Assembly: GCA_041617635.1 (NCBI GenBank)
Contig: JBFJOO010000004.1
Span: forward strand, 47,371-111,370
Direction: 5' to 3'
DNA length: 64,000 bases
From: JAABRB01 sp041617635
GTDB lineage: Bacteria; Pseudomonadota; Gammaproteobacteria; Burkholderiales; SG8-39
Shown one piece after another: positions 35,221-43,630 of this stretch. The position numbers and the translations under genes are program-made. Within the stretch, counting starts at the first letter, position 1. Each line of letters begins with the position of its first letter. A model generated the notes under the pieces. That model did not search any database and was not told the DNA's origin. It saw nothing but the letters and a program-made list of their open reading frames with translations.

Positions 35221-35232
35221 GATTACGGACGC

Positions 35233-36921
35233 TCAGGCCGGCACCTTGCGCACCGGCGGACCCGAGAAGGCGCGCGCGAACGGCCCGATCGCGACCATGT
35301 CCACCTCGATCAGCGCCGGACCGCTTTGCGCCAGCGCTTCGCGCAGCGTGCCGCCGAGCGCCGCCAGATCCTGCAGGCGATGGTGCGGCAGCCCGACCGA
35401 CTTCGCGAGCTGCGCGAAATCGGGCGTGTGCAGGTCGACGTAGTAGCGCCGCCCGCCGTAGTGCGCATCCTGGATGTTCCGGATCACCCCATAGCCCCGG
35501 TCGTTCATGAGAAGCACGACGACGTTCGCCTTCTCCTGCACCAGCGTCGCGAGCTCGCCGATGTTGACCTGCAAGCCGCCGTCCCCTACGAGGCAGACGG
35601 TCTTGCGGCCGCCCGCTGCGAGCGCGGCACCAACGGCCATCTGCACGCCCTGGCCGATGCCGCCGCCGAGCGCGTGCACCCCGTCGCGCGGCCCGGCGAT
35701 GCGCAGGCTGCGATTGCCCCATGTGCTGTTCGATACGGTCACATCGCGTACCCAGACGAAGTCGTTGCCGACCGCTTTCTGCAGTTCCGAAACGAGTTTT
35801 GCGTAGGGGCCCAGCCCATCCACGACGAGCTTCTCCGCCGCCTCGCGCGCGGCGGCAAGGTCCTTCGCAAACGTGGGATCGGATTTCGTCTTGCCCGCGA
35901 GACGATCGGCGAGACCCGCAAGCGCCGCCGCGCTGTCTCCTGAGACGAAATAGTCGTCGTGGTAGCAGCGACCCTGCACCTGCGGATCGACGTCGATACG
36001 GTAGAGCGGCTGGGGAAGCTTCAACCGGTACGTCAGCGTTTCGTTGCTGCGCAGGCGCGAACCGACCACCAGCATCGCGTCGCACGTCGCGTAGAAGCGC
36101 TCGACGGGCTCATGGAGATTGTACGCTCCGAGCGAGCGCGCATCGTCCTCGGGGACGATGCCGCGTCCCTGCACGCTCGTCACGACGCCGAAGCCGAGAT
36201 CGAGCAGCCGGCGCACGGCCGCCCCGGCATGACGCGCGCCGCCACCGAGCCACAGGATCGGTCGCTTTGCGCGCGCCAATCGCTCCGCGAGCGCGTCGAG
36301 TTCCTCCGCGCGCGGTTGAGCCACGCCGACGTCGGCGGGCGTGAGGGATTGCGGGACCGTGATCTCGGTCGCCTGGATGTCGATCGGGATCTCGACGCTC
36401 ACTGGACCGGTCGGCGCAGTGAGTGCAATGCGCACCGCCTCGCGGAGCGTTCCGAGGGCCGTCTCGGGGCTGCGCACGCGGAACGCCGCCTTCGATACCG
36501 CACTCAGCATGTCGAGCTGCTCGGTCGCCTCGTGGATGTAAGCGAGATCGCGATCGAGGTACGGCACTTCGATCTGCCCGGTGAGGTGCAGCACGGGCGT
36601 TCCAGCGGTGAGGGCCTCGACCATCGCGCCGCAGGCGTTGCCGGCTGCCGTACCGGTGCTCGTGATCGCCACGCCGAGGCCTCCCGAGACCCGGGCGTAG
36701 GCGTCGGCCATGTTCACGGCCCCGGGTTCGCTCCGGGCGGGGACGAACCGGATCGGCGCGGCGCGTCCCTGTGCCGTGGCGGCGCCCGCCCGCCGGCCGA
36801 ACGCATCCAGGATCGGCATGTTATGAATGGAAATGACGCCGAACGCCGCCCGCACGCCACTCTGCTCGAGGAATCGGGCGACGATTTCGCCCACAGTTGC
36901 ACGTTCGCTGCGCTCGGACAT
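35233..36921 (-). CDS. Thiamine diphosphate-dependent enzyme (acetolactate synthase/benzoylformate decarboxylase-like)
   Basis: 562 residues in the usual PYR, central and PP domain order. The conserved Glu that activates ThDP is in RFVPARSEPGAVNMADAY. The ThDP/Mg2+ motif begins VGDGGLQVNIGELATL and ends LLMNDRGYG, with Asn-Asp in place of the usual Asn-Asn. No separate regulatory subunit is encoded, so a decarboxylase or carboligase of 2-oxo acids is more likely than acetohydroxyacid synthase. It could act on the 2-oxo acid formed after ring cleavage. ATG at 36921; 10 bases from the upstream IclR gene. Confidence 0.85.
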   Translation of the reverse strand: MSERSERATVGEIVARFLEQSGVRAAFGVISIHNMPILDAFGRRAGAATAQGRAAPIRFVPARSEPGAVNMADAYARVSGGLGVAITSTGTAAGNACGAMVEALTAGTPVLHLTGQIEVPYLDRDLAYIHEATEQLDMLSAVSKAAFRVRSPETALGTLREAVRIALTAPTGPVSVEIPIDIQATEITVPQSLTPADVGVAQPRAEELDALAERLARAKRPILWLGGGARHAGAAVRRLLDLGFGVVTSVQGRGIVPEDDARSLGAYNLHEPVERFYATCDAMLVVGSRLRSNETLTYRLKLPQPLYRIDVDPQVQGRCYHDDYFVSGDSAAALAGLADRLAGKTKSDPTFAKDLAAAREAAEKLVVDGLGPYAKLVSELQKAVGNDFVWVRDVTVSNSTWGNRSLRIAGPRDGVHALGGGIGQGVQMAVGAALAAGGRKTVCLVGDGGLQVNIGELATLVQEKANVVVLLMNDRGYGVIRNIQDAHYGGRRYYVDLHTPDFAQLAKSVGLPHHRLQDLAALGGTLREALAQSGPALIEVDMVAIGPFARAFSGPPVRKVPA

Positions 36922-36931
36922 ATCGGTAGCC

Positions 36932-37717
36932 TTATGCGGCCGCCTCGGCGGGTCGATAGTTGAGTTGAAAGGAGAGGTCCGCCGCAGCGCGGAGCACCTG
37001 CTTGACGAGGCGCTCGCGAAGCGCGGCCGGCTCCAGGTTCGGGCGCTGCGCGGTGATGCTCATCGCAGCGACGATGCGCCCGCGCTCGTCGCGAACCGGA
37101 GCGGCGATCGCCGAGATACCCTGTTCGAAGAACGATTCGCTCACCGCATAGCCGCGAACGCGGTCTTCGTGAACGAGGCGCTTGAGCTCCGCGAGGGTGC
37201 GCGGCGACTTGGAGGAGATCTTCGGCAAAGCCGAGGCCGTCGGGTAGAGCGCGGCGAGCGTCCGGTCGTCCGTGTCCGAAAGCAGCACGCGGCCGAGGAT
37301 CGTGGCATGGGCCGGCAGGCGCGTGCCGACGTTGACGTTGCTTGCGAAAGTGGATTGCGCGGCGGCCTTCAGGACGACGACCACCTCGCGCCCGTCGCGG
37401 ATCACGAGTTGCGCGGAGAATCCGGTTTCGTCGCGCAACCGCTCGATCATGGGCCGCGCGAGCTCCGTGAACTCGAGCGACGCGATAATCTCGAATCCGA
37501 GCCGCAGCACCGCCGGGCCGATCCGGTAAGCGTCCTTGTCACGCACCAGGAACCCGAGATGCTCGAGCGTCTGCGCGAGGCGAAATGCCGTGGACCGCGG
37601 AATCTCGAGCAAGCGCGCCATGTCGGCGGCGCTCAGGACTTTGCGCGAGCGGTCGAAGAGCTGCAGTAGGCGCAAGCCGCGCTCGAGGCCCGGCACGTTG
37701 TATCTGGGCGCGTTCAT
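36932..37717 (-). CDS. IclR family transcriptional regulator
   Basis: 261 residues: an N-terminal winged helix (ERGLRLLQLFDRSRKVLSAA, then PRSTAFRLAQTLEHLGFL) and a C-terminal GAF-like effector domain (GYAVSESFFEQGISAIAAPV). IclR regulators of aromatic pathways (PcaR, PobR, PcaU) bind the pathway substrate or an intermediate. The gene lies inside the operon and its ATG overlaps the stop of the hydrolase gene (ATGA), so it is likely autoregulated. Candidate binding sites are the tandem 16-bp palindromes at 46617-46650 upstream of the first operon gene. Confidence 0.9.
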   Translation of the reverse strand: MNAPRYNVPGLERGLRLLQLFDRSRKVLSAADMARLLEIPRSTAFRLAQTLEHLGFLVRDKDAYRIGPAVLRLGFEIIASLEFTELARPMIERLRDETGFSAQLVIRDGREVVVVLKAAAQSTFASNVNVGTRLPAHATILGRVLLSDTDDRTLAALYPTASALPKISSKSPRTLAELKRLVHEDRVRGYAVSESFFEQGISAIAAPVRDERGRIVAAMSITAQRPNLEPAALRERLVKQVLRAAADLSFQLNYRPAEAAA

Positions 37718-38592
37718 GTCTGAGCCCCCTGGACGCGCGCTGCGGTGAATTCCGCAATCAGCGCGTTAACGACTTGCGGCGATTCGATGTACGAGAGATG
37801 CCCCGGTCCGTCGAGCAGGCGGAACGTGGCGTGCGGGAACGCGCCGGCGATCCGTTCGCAGTCCTGCGCCGGCGTGATCGTGTCGGCGCTCGCGGCAACC
37901 ACCAGTACCGGGCCGGTGTAGCGGGCGGCGTCCGTCACCAGCGTCCCGTCGGCAAGCATGCGGGCAGCCTGCGCGTAGCCCCGCGGATCGATCCTGGCCT
38001 GGCTCCACGTTGCGATGTCGCGTGCCTTGCGCGACGCATCGCGCGAGAGCATTCCGTCGGGCAGATTCTCTGCCATGCCCTGGGGACCCAGTCGCGCGAG
38101 ACGCTCGAGGCGCGCCGCGAGTCTCTCTTCGCGCACCTTGGGCTCCGCGAGTCCATAGCCGCCTGCCGGGTTCAGGAGGACGAGTCCCGCGACACTGCTG
38201 GCCCGCTGCGCGGCAAAGCTGGCGGCCATCAGCGCACCGAGCGAGCTCGCGACGAAGATCGCTCGCTCGATTTCGAGCGCCTCGAGGAACGATTCCAGCG
38301 TCCCGGCATAGTCGGCGGCCCTGGGAGCTTCCGGCGCGAGCGGATCCGATTCGCCGTAGCCCGGCGCATCCCAGGCGATGACCCGGAATCCCTGCGCGAG
38401 CCCCTCGAGCTGCTGCACCCAGGACCCGGATTGGCTGCCGATGCCGTGCAGAAGCAGTAGGCCCAGCGTGCCCTCCCCCGCCTGCCGGTAGGACACCCTG
38501 CCGCGCGCGGTTTGAACGCTCGCGAGCGGATACCGCGCAAGGAGCGCGTCCACTGTGGCGAGGTCCGGGGCGGTCACGGGCGCTTGATTCAC
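37714..38592 (-). CDS. Alpha/beta-fold hydrolase, meta-cleavage-product hydrolase-like
   Basis: 292 residues. Oxyanion-hole region LLLHGIGSQSGSWVQQLEGL, nucleophile elbow VASSLGALMAASF (Ser-x-Ser-x-Gly rather than Gly-x-Ser-x-Gly), acid region VVAASADTITPA and catalytic His in DGPGHLSYIE. The build matches BphD/MhpC/XylF-type C-C bond hydrolases and 3-oxoadipate enol-lactonases. In this operon it may hydrolyse the ring-cleavage product. The start is a GTG at 38592 overlapping the cupin stop codon (GTGA); its own stop overlaps the IclR start. A longer version starting upstream inside the cupin gene is not supported. Confidence 0.82.
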   Translation of the reverse strand: MNQAPVTAPDLATVDALLARYPLASVQTARGRVSYRQAGEGTLGLLLLHGIGSQSGSWVQQLEGLAQGFRVIAWDAPGYGESDPLAPEAPRAADYAGTLESFLEALEIERAIFVASSLGALMAASFAAQRASSVAGLVLLNPAGGYGLAEPKVREERLAARLERLARLGPQGMAENLPDGMLSRDASRKARDIATWSQARIDPRGYAQAARMLADGTLVTDAARYTGPVLVVAASADTITPAQDCERIAGAFPHATFRLLDGPGHLSYIESPQVVNALIAEFTAARVQGAQT

Positions 38593-39143
38593 GGGCGCTT
38601 GATCTTCGCCAGCGGGTGGTCGGGCGGGTAGGTCGGCGTGATCGGCTTCGGCGAGCCGAGCATCACGCACATCAGCGCATCCTCTTCGCCGACATTGATC
38701 TCGCCCCGGTACACCCCGGGCGGGATGGAGATCAGATCGCGGTCCATGATGACCGCTTCCCAGCGCTCCCCGTCCTTCTCGCACATCACCTTCACCTTGC
38801 CGCGGATCACGAAGAAGATCTCCTCGACGTCGGTGTGAATGTGCATGGGCCCCTCGGCACCAGCCGGCAGGAGCATCGTCGAGAACGTGAAGTGCTCGGC
38901 GGGAACGACGTTCACGTCGGCGCTCACGCCCGTTCCACCGGTCCCGACGTAGCGCATCTGCGCGCGCCGGTACTTCGGGTCATAGTCCGCCTGGAACTTC
39001 AATGCATTCCAGTCGTACTTGCGCGTGGCGAGCCGCGCAACGCGCGACTCCATCCAATCCACGAAGCTCGCGCCCGCCGGCCGGTCCCACGACCGCGCGG
39101 CTTGCTCCGCGGCCTGCTTTTCCTTGACTGCCTGATTGCTCAT
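38589..39143 (-). CDS. Cupin-domain protein with altered second metal motif
   Basis: 184 residues, one cupin barrel in the C-terminal two thirds. Motif 1 PMHIHTDVEEIFFVIRG keeps the His-x-His and Glu metal ligands, but motif 2 (SIPPGVYRGEIN) has Arg where the usual His stands. It may bind metal with three ligands or use the fold as a non-enzymatic binder or isomerase. ATG at 39143 is preferred: GGAGG lies 7 bases upstream. Its stop overlaps the hydrolase start. The substrate is unknown. Confidence 0.8.
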   Translation of the reverse strand: MSNQAVKEKQAAEQAARSWDRPAGASFVDWMESRVARLATRKYDWNALKFQADYDPKYRRAQMRYVGTGGTGVSADVNVVPAEHFTFSTMLLPAGAEGPMHIHTDVEEIFFVIRGKVKVMCEKDGERWEAVIMDRDLISIPPGVYRGEINVGEEDALMCVMLGSPKPITPTYPPDHPLAKIKRP

Positions 39144-39177
39144 CTCTTGCCTCCGTATCGAATCATCTCGATCCATT

Positions 39178-39909
39178 TCAATGCATCGCGAATCCGCCGT
39201 TCACGGCGAGCAGCTGCCCGGTGATGAAGCCCGCCTCCTCCGACAGGAGAAACGTCATCGCCCCGCACACGTCCTCCGGAACCTGTGCGCGGTGAATCGC
39301 ACGGCCTTCCATGTACAGCTCGTGCCGCTCGGCCGGCACGTACTGCGTCGCCTCGACGACTGTCAGGCCCGGCGCCACCGTGTTCACCGTGATGCCGTGC
39401 ACGCCGAGCTCGCGCGCCATGACGCGCGTCATCGCCATGACGGCACCTTTGCTGGCCACGTAGGCCAGCAGCTTCGGCGCGCCCCACAGCGCGGTGTCGG
39501 AGCCGACATTGACCACCCGGCCCTTCCCCGATGCAGCGAGGTGCGTCAACGCGGCGCGCGTGGCGAGCCAGGTGCCGCGCACGTTCACCGCCATCACCTG
39601 ATCCCAGGTGTCGATCTCCAGTTCCTCGAGCCGCTTGCCGCCCGAGCTCGTGATCGCGCCGTTGTTCACCAGACCGTCCAGGCCGCCGAGCGCGGCAGCC
39701 GCCGCTGCGACGCCCGCCTCGATCGAAGCCGGCCGCGCGAGATCCAGTGGCACGAAGGCCGCGCCGATCTCCTTCGCGGTCACCCGCCCGAGGTCCTCGA
39801 GGATGTCGGCGATCGCGACGCGGGCTCCGGCAGCGATCGCGCGCTCCGCGAATGCGCGTCCCAGACCGCGTGCGCCGCCGGTTATCAGGATACGTCGGTC
39901 GCGAAGCAT
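39178..39909 (-). CDS. SDR family oxidoreductase (diol dehydrogenase-like)
   Basis: 243-residue classical SDR: cofactor motif TGGARGLGRAFAERAIAAG, NNGA in LDGLVNNGAITSSGG, the catalytic Ser (VNVGSDTALWG), Tyr and Lys (LLAYVASKGAVMAMTRVMAR) and the C-terminal NGGFAMH. In Rieske pathways, SDRs of this size re-aromatise cis-dihydrodiols to catechols. Its place directly after the oxygenase gene fits that role, which is inferred. ATG at 39909; 19 bases after the upstream oxygenase stop. Confidence 0.87.
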   Translation of the reverse strand: MLRDRRILITGGARGLGRAFAERAIAAGARVAIADILEDLGRVTAKEIGAAFVPLDLARPASIEAGVAAAAAALGGLDGLVNNGAITSSGGKRLEELEIDTWDQVMAVNVRGTWLATRAALTHLAASGKGRVVNVGSDTALWGAPKLLAYVASKGAVMAMTRVMARELGVHGITVNTVAPGLTVVEATQYVPAERHELYMEGRAIHRAQVPEDVCGAMTFLLSEEAGFITGQLLAVNGGFAMH

Positions 39910-39928
39910 GAGATGAGCGTCGTCTGCC

Positions 39929-40987
39929 TCAGGCGGCAACTTTTCCGGACCCTGCGGTGGACGCCTGCGCCGCCCGATGCGCCTCGAGCGCCTTGACCTG
40001 CTCCTCAGCGCGCTGCTGCATGACGCGCCGCGTGCGCGCGAGCCCGGTGTCGTGCTGGTAGAGGAATTCGCGCGAACGCGCGTCGGGAGCCATGTGCTCG
40101 AGCACCGCACGATCCTGCTCCAGCACCGCCCAATGGAGGCCTTCGAGCTTCGTGCGGTACATGAACTGCCACACGTCACGCACCCAGCCCGAGCATTTCC
40201 GCGCCCGCCAGAAGAACACCAGGCAGTTATCCTCGTCGACCGGCGTGGCAAAGCCGACGATGTAGAAGCTGCCACCCGGTCCGGCGCTCGGGCGATAGGG
40301 GATCGACAGCCGCAGCCAGGTCGTGCCGCTCGATCCGAACTCGACCCAGTCGAAGTTGACGTCGCGCTGCGTCGTCTTCTCGAACGAGAACCCGGTGGGC
40401 GTCTTGCGGAGCTGCATGTTCGCGGTCTTGTCCCCGGATGCCATCGAGTGGGACGCGGCATGCAGGTACGCGCCGTGCATCGGATCCATGACATTGTCGA
40501 TCGCGTAGCGGTAATTGCACTTCCACTTGGCGAAGCACACGATCGCGCCGAATTCGGGGCTCGCGAGCTCCTCGGGGAGCTCCAGCGGGCAAGGCTGCGG
40601 ATGCAGCTCGTCGCCGAAATAGACGAAGATGGCGCCCCGTATCTCCTGCACCGGATAGCGCTTCACGGCCTGCTCGCCCTCGAGCGGGCAGTTGGGCACG
40701 GCCGGAACTCTCCGCACCGTGCCCGTTCCGTCCACCTCGACGCCGTGATACCAGCAGGCCAGGCGGTCCCCCAGGTTCCAGCCGAGCGACAATCGCGCCC
40801 CACGGTGGGGACACCGGTCCTCGATCGCATGCGCGGTCCCGTCGCCGTCGCGCCAGAGCACGAGATTCTCGGAAAGGCGCGTGATCCCGATCGGCGCGCC
40901 CGCCAGCGACCAGCTTGGGAGCACGGGATACCATTGGTTCAACAGCCCGCGGTTCAACAGTCGCTCGACTGATTGCGCATTGCTCAT
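39929..40987 (-). CDS. Rieske aromatic-ring oxygenase alpha subunit, copy 1
   Basis: 352 residues. The Rieske [2Fe-2S] ligands are Cys59, His61, Cys78 and His81 (RCPHRGARLSLGWNLGDRLA, then CWYHG). The mononuclear iron site shows the motif Asp164-x3-Asp168-x2-His171-x4-His176 (DNVMDPMHGAYLHAASH), so both the electron bridge Asp and the two His ligands are kept. No beta subunit is encoded, as in alpha-only oxygenases (phthalate, vanillate, carbazole types). It is homologous to the second oxygenase at 43631-44719. ATG at 40987 with GAGGAG upstream; follows a small HTH-like protein gene. Confidence 0.9.
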   Translation of the reverse strand: MSNAQSVERLLNRGLLNQWYPVLPSWSLAGAPIGITRLSENLVLWRDGDGTAHAIEDRCPHRGARLSLGWNLGDRLACWYHGVEVDGTGTVRRVPAVPNCPLEGEQAVKRYPVQEIRGAIFVYFGDELHPQPCPLELPEELASPEFGAIVCFAKWKCNYRYAIDNVMDPMHGAYLHAASHSMASGDKTANMQLRKTPTGFSFEKTTQRDVNFDWVEFGSSGTTWLRLSIPYRPSAGPGGSFYIVGFATPVDEDNCLVFFWRARKCSGWVRDVWQFMYRTKLEGLHWAVLEQDRAVLEHMAPDARSREFLYQHDTGLARTRRVMQQRAEEQVKALEAHRAAQASTAGSGKVAA

Positions 40988-40998
40988 GGCGCGCTCCT

Positions 40999-41367
40999 CT
41001 AACCGAACGCGAGCTTGCCGAGCTCGCGGAATGTCGACTGGAAATTCGCCTCGGTCCACGCGTCGCCGCCCGGGGTACGGATCCCGTCCCGGTTGAGCGC
41101 TGCGACGATATCCGGAAGCTCGTAGGTCCGCTGCGAGAAAATCTGCTCGAGCGCCGAGGCGAGCATCTCCTCGTATTCGCTCGGCACGGCGGGGCGCGTC
41201 TGCCAGACGATCAGCTCGCGGGCGCCGCTCTCGAAGATCTGCCCGGCGCCCGCGCTCTGGTTGGGCTGCGGGTTGCGGTACGACTCGATGTACCGATTGA
41301 AGTCTGCAACGACGTCCGCGGAATTCGCGGTCGGGACGTGCGTGCGTATCATTCCCGTCTCTGACAT
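40999..41367 (-). CDS. Small recombinase-like helix-turn-helix protein, copy 1
   Basis: 122 residues. The last 40 residues (DIVAALNRDGIRTPGGDAWT and following) look like the C-terminal helix-turn-helix of large serine recombinases, where a similar phrase of LN..G..TP.G..W precedes the recognition helix. There is no catalytic recombinase domain. A paralogue lies at 44730-44987 and shares the pattern YE..L..ALE..F...LN..G.RTP.G..WT. Both copies sit immediately upstream of a Rieske oxygenase gene, so a role in oxygenase assembly, stability or regulation is more likely than recombination. Eleven bases before the oxygenase. Confidence 0.7.
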   Translation of the reverse strand: MSETGMIRTHVPTANSADVVADFNRYIESYRNPQPNQSAGAGQIFESGARELIVWQTRPAVPSEYEEMLASALEQIFSQRTYELPDIVAALNRDGIRTPGGDAWTEANFQSTFRELGKLAFG

Positions 41368-41388
41368 CTTGCCTCCTTGATCCTTCGG

Positions 41389-42171
41389 TCAGACCGTGAC
41401 GTGCTGCGCCTTCGGCATGTAGTGAAGCACCCGGCGCTCGAAGAAGACCACACACCCGTACGCGGCGATGCCGATCACCGTGAGCAGGATGATCGTGACG
41501 AAGACCATTGCCGTGTTGCCCTGACCCTCGCCATAGGTGAGCAGAAAGCCCAGCCCGAGATTTCCGCCCACGAGCTCCCCGACCACCACGCCGATCACCG
41601 CGAGCGTCGCGCCGATTCGCAAGCCCGAGAACAGCGGAGCGAGCGACGCCGGATACTCGATCATGCGGAAGATCTGCCAGCGCGTCGCCGAGAACGATCG
41701 CGCCAGATTCACCATGTCGGGGTCCACGGTGCGCACGGCCGTGAGAACGTTGACCATCACCGGAAAGAAAACGATGAGGATCGCGACGAGAATCTTCGGA
41801 TAGACCGTGTAGCCGAGCCACATCACGAAGAGCGGAGCGAATGCGACCTTGGGCGCGATCTGGAGCGCCAGGATATAGGGCGTGAGAACGAGCTCGACGC
41901 GCGGTGCTATGCCGAGCATGAACCCGATCACGATCCCGAGCAGCGAGCCCAGCACGAAGCCGACCACCACCTCGAGCGAGGTGATGCCCGCGTGATACCA
42001 GAGGCGATCGTTCTCGCTCATGCGCAGGAACTCGTGCCAGACCCGAGACGGGGGCGGCAGGACGAACTGCGGAATCTTCGCTAGCCCAGGCAGCCACTCC
42101 CATGCTGCGAGGAACACTACGAGCACCGCAATGCTGGCCATCGTCGTGCTGCCACCCCAACTCTTGCCCAT
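41389..42171 (-). CDS. ABC transporter permease (SsuC/TauC type)
   Basis: 260 residues with about six membrane segments (for example IAVLVVFLAAWEWLP and VEVVVGFVLGSLLGIVIGF). It has the EAA-loop region AVRTVDPDMVNLARSFSATR for contact with the ATPase. It belongs to the nitrate/sulfonate/taurine importer permeases, a family that also imports aromatic acids such as phthalates. It acts with the binding protein encoded next to it and the ATPase at 45365-46162. Confidence 0.88.
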   Translation of the reverse strand: MGKSWGGSTTMASIAVLVVFLAAWEWLPGLAKIPQFVLPPPSRVWHEFLRMSENDRLWYHAGITSLEVVVGFVLGSLLGIVIGFMLGIAPRVELVLTPYILALQIAPKVAFAPLFVMWLGYTVYPKILVAILIVFFPVMVNVLTAVRTVDPDMVNLARSFSATRWQIFRMIEYPASLAPLFSGLRIGATLAVIGVVVGELVGGNLGLGFLLTYGEGQGNTAMVFVTIILLTVIGIAAYGCVVFFERRVLHYMPKAQHVTV

Positions 42172-42198
42172 GTCTTTCGCCCCCCCGCTGGACTCCCG

Positions 42199-43179
42199 CT
42201 ACTTGACGAACTGGTTGGTGTAGAGCTCTCCGACCGGCGTTGCCTTGGGCACGATGCCTTCCTTGACGTAGAACGCCTGCACCGCCTCAAGGCGCTTGGG
42301 ATCCATCTCTCCGAGGACCTTCTGACCCTTGTACGTGTACTCGGTGTAGAGCTCCACCACTTCCCCCACGAAATCTTCCTTGCCCTTGAAGTTCGGCGCG
42401 CCCGCGACGTAGTCGGGAACGACCGCCTTGCCCTGCTTCATCACGTCGTCCAAGCCGCGCAGCGTGGCCTTGACGAGCTTGCCGATCAGCGCGGGGTTCT
42501 TCTGAATCATCTCGTCGGAGGCAAGGATCGCCTGCGCCATGCTCGGGAAATAGCTGTCGCCACGGTAGATCTTGATCTTCGCGCCCGCGCCGCGCGCATT
42601 GAGCGCCCAGTCGACGGGCCCGGCGAAAGCGCTCGCCCTGCCGGCCGCGAACTGCTGCCAGATGCCGGTCGGACCGGCCGCCTGGATGTCGAGGTCGGCC
42701 TTGGTCAGGCTTGCCGAGGCGAGCATGCCGAGCAGCGAGAAGAACGTGGTGTCCTGGTAGGCGAGCACCGTGACGGTCTTGCCCTTCAGGTCCGCCGGGC
42801 CGTTGAGACCTTGCCCGTCGTGCACCACCAGGTTGGTGAGCGAGCCGCCGCCGAGCACTGCCACCGCCTTCACGGGAATGCCCTGGGCGCGCACGATGAT
42901 CGGCGTGTCGCCGATTCCGCCGCCGATCGGCGCGTTGCCCGCTCCGACCTGCTTGGCGACGTCGACACCGCCCTTGGCGACGACGAAGCTGACCTTGAGC
43001 CCTTCCTGCGCGTAATAGCCGCGCTGCTGGGCAAGCACCCAGGGAATGAAGGCCGGAAGGAATGCCGGAGCAGGAAGCAGGTAATTCACTTCTTCGAGCT
43101 TCTGCTGTGCGTGGACAGGCGCCGCGAGGCATGCGGTCACCACCAAGGCGGCTTTGAGTAACGTTCGCTTGCTTAGCAT
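42199..43179 (-). CDS. ABC transporter substrate-binding protein (SsuA/NMT1 type)
   Basis: 326 residues with a signal peptide (TLLKAALVVTACLAAPVHAQ). The mature protein has the type II binding fold: VLAQQRGYYAQEGLKVSFVV, GKTVTVLAYQDTTFFSLLGM, and FAGPVDWALNARG. It captures the pathway substrate in the periplasm and feeds the adjacent SsuC-type permease. ATG at 43179 is chosen over upstream in-frame codons because GAGGAGG precedes it and the signal peptide starts there. Overlap with the RidA gene end would arise only with the longer form. Confidence 0.88.
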   Translation of the reverse strand: MLSKRTLLKAALVVTACLAAPVHAQQKLEEVNYLLPAPAFLPAFIPWVLAQQRGYYAQEGLKVSFVVAKGGVDVAKQVGAGNAPIGGGIGDTPIIVRAQGIPVKAVAVLGGGSLTNLVVHDGQGLNGPADLKGKTVTVLAYQDTTFFSLLGMLASASLTKADLDIQAAGPTGIWQQFAAGRASAFAGPVDWALNARGAGAKIKIYRGDSYFPSMAQAILASDEMIQKNPALIGKLVKATLRGLDDVMKQGKAVVPDYVAGAPNFKGKEDFVGEVVELYTEYTYKGQKVLGEMDPKRLEAVQAFYVKEGIVPKATPVGELYTNQFVK

Positions 43180-43213
43180 GTCTTTCCTCCTCTTGTTGAA
43201 CATCAGATCACCT

Positions 43214-43615
43214 CTAGCGCCGGGCAGCGCCGACGATTGCAACCGCGTCGACTTCGATCAGGAGATCCGGGGCGACCAGCCCCTTGACTTCGATCAACGT
43301 CGAACACGGCTTCTCCCCGGGAAACGCATCCGCCCGAGCCCTGCCGATCTCTGCGCGGCGCGCGACGTCGGTGACGTAGATCGTCAGCTTGACGATATCC
43401 GCGATGCTCGCTCCCGCCGCCTCGACCAGATGGCCGATCTTGGCGAAAACCGCCCGCGCCTGCGCTTCCATGCTGTTGCCTCCGATCGCCTTGCCGTCGG
43501 GACCGCTCGCGGTCATTCCGGAGAGAAAGACCTGGTCGCCAACCACCAGGCAATTGGAGAAGATGCCGCCGGCAGGTTCGGGCACTGCTGGTGTGATCAC
43601 TTTGCGAATACCCAT
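43214..43615 (-). CDS. RidA family reactive-intermediate (enamine/imine) deaminase
   Basis: 133-residue YjgF/YER057c/UK114 protein: FSNCLVVGDQVFLSGMTASG, ARAVFAKIGHLVEAAGASIA, VKLTIYVTD. The Arg/Glu region near the end (FPGEKPCSTLIEVKGLVAPD) matches the family active-site zone, with Glu and Ile positions kept but a Lys-Gly where many have Arg. RidA proteins hydrolyse enamines or imines; some catabolic members are 2-aminomuconate deaminases. Placed between the second Rieske oxygenase and the binding protein, it hints at a nitrogen-containing intermediate. Confidence 0.85.
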   Translation of the reverse strand: MGIRKVITPAVPEPAGGIFSNCLVVGDQVFLSGMTASGPDGKAIGGNSMEAQARAVFAKIGHLVEAAGASIADIVKLTIYVTDVARRAEIGRARADAFPGEKPCSTLIEVKGLVAPDLLIEVDAVAIVGAARR

Positions 43616-43630
43616 CGGATATCTCTCCAG

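Noticed and set aside
32899..35943. A 1014-codon plus-strand open frame
   Set aside because: It lies antisense to the aldehyde dehydrogenase, aspartate-dehydrogenase-like and ThDP-enzyme genes, whose motifs are clear. Its own translation is Arg/His/Asp-rich with no family motif, typical of GC-rich shadow frames.
40999..41367. A remnant of a serine recombinase or integrase
   Set aside because: The HTH-like tail prompted the idea, but there is no resolvase catalytic domain, no attachment-site repeat, and both paralogues are tightly embedded in an operon next to oxygenase genes.
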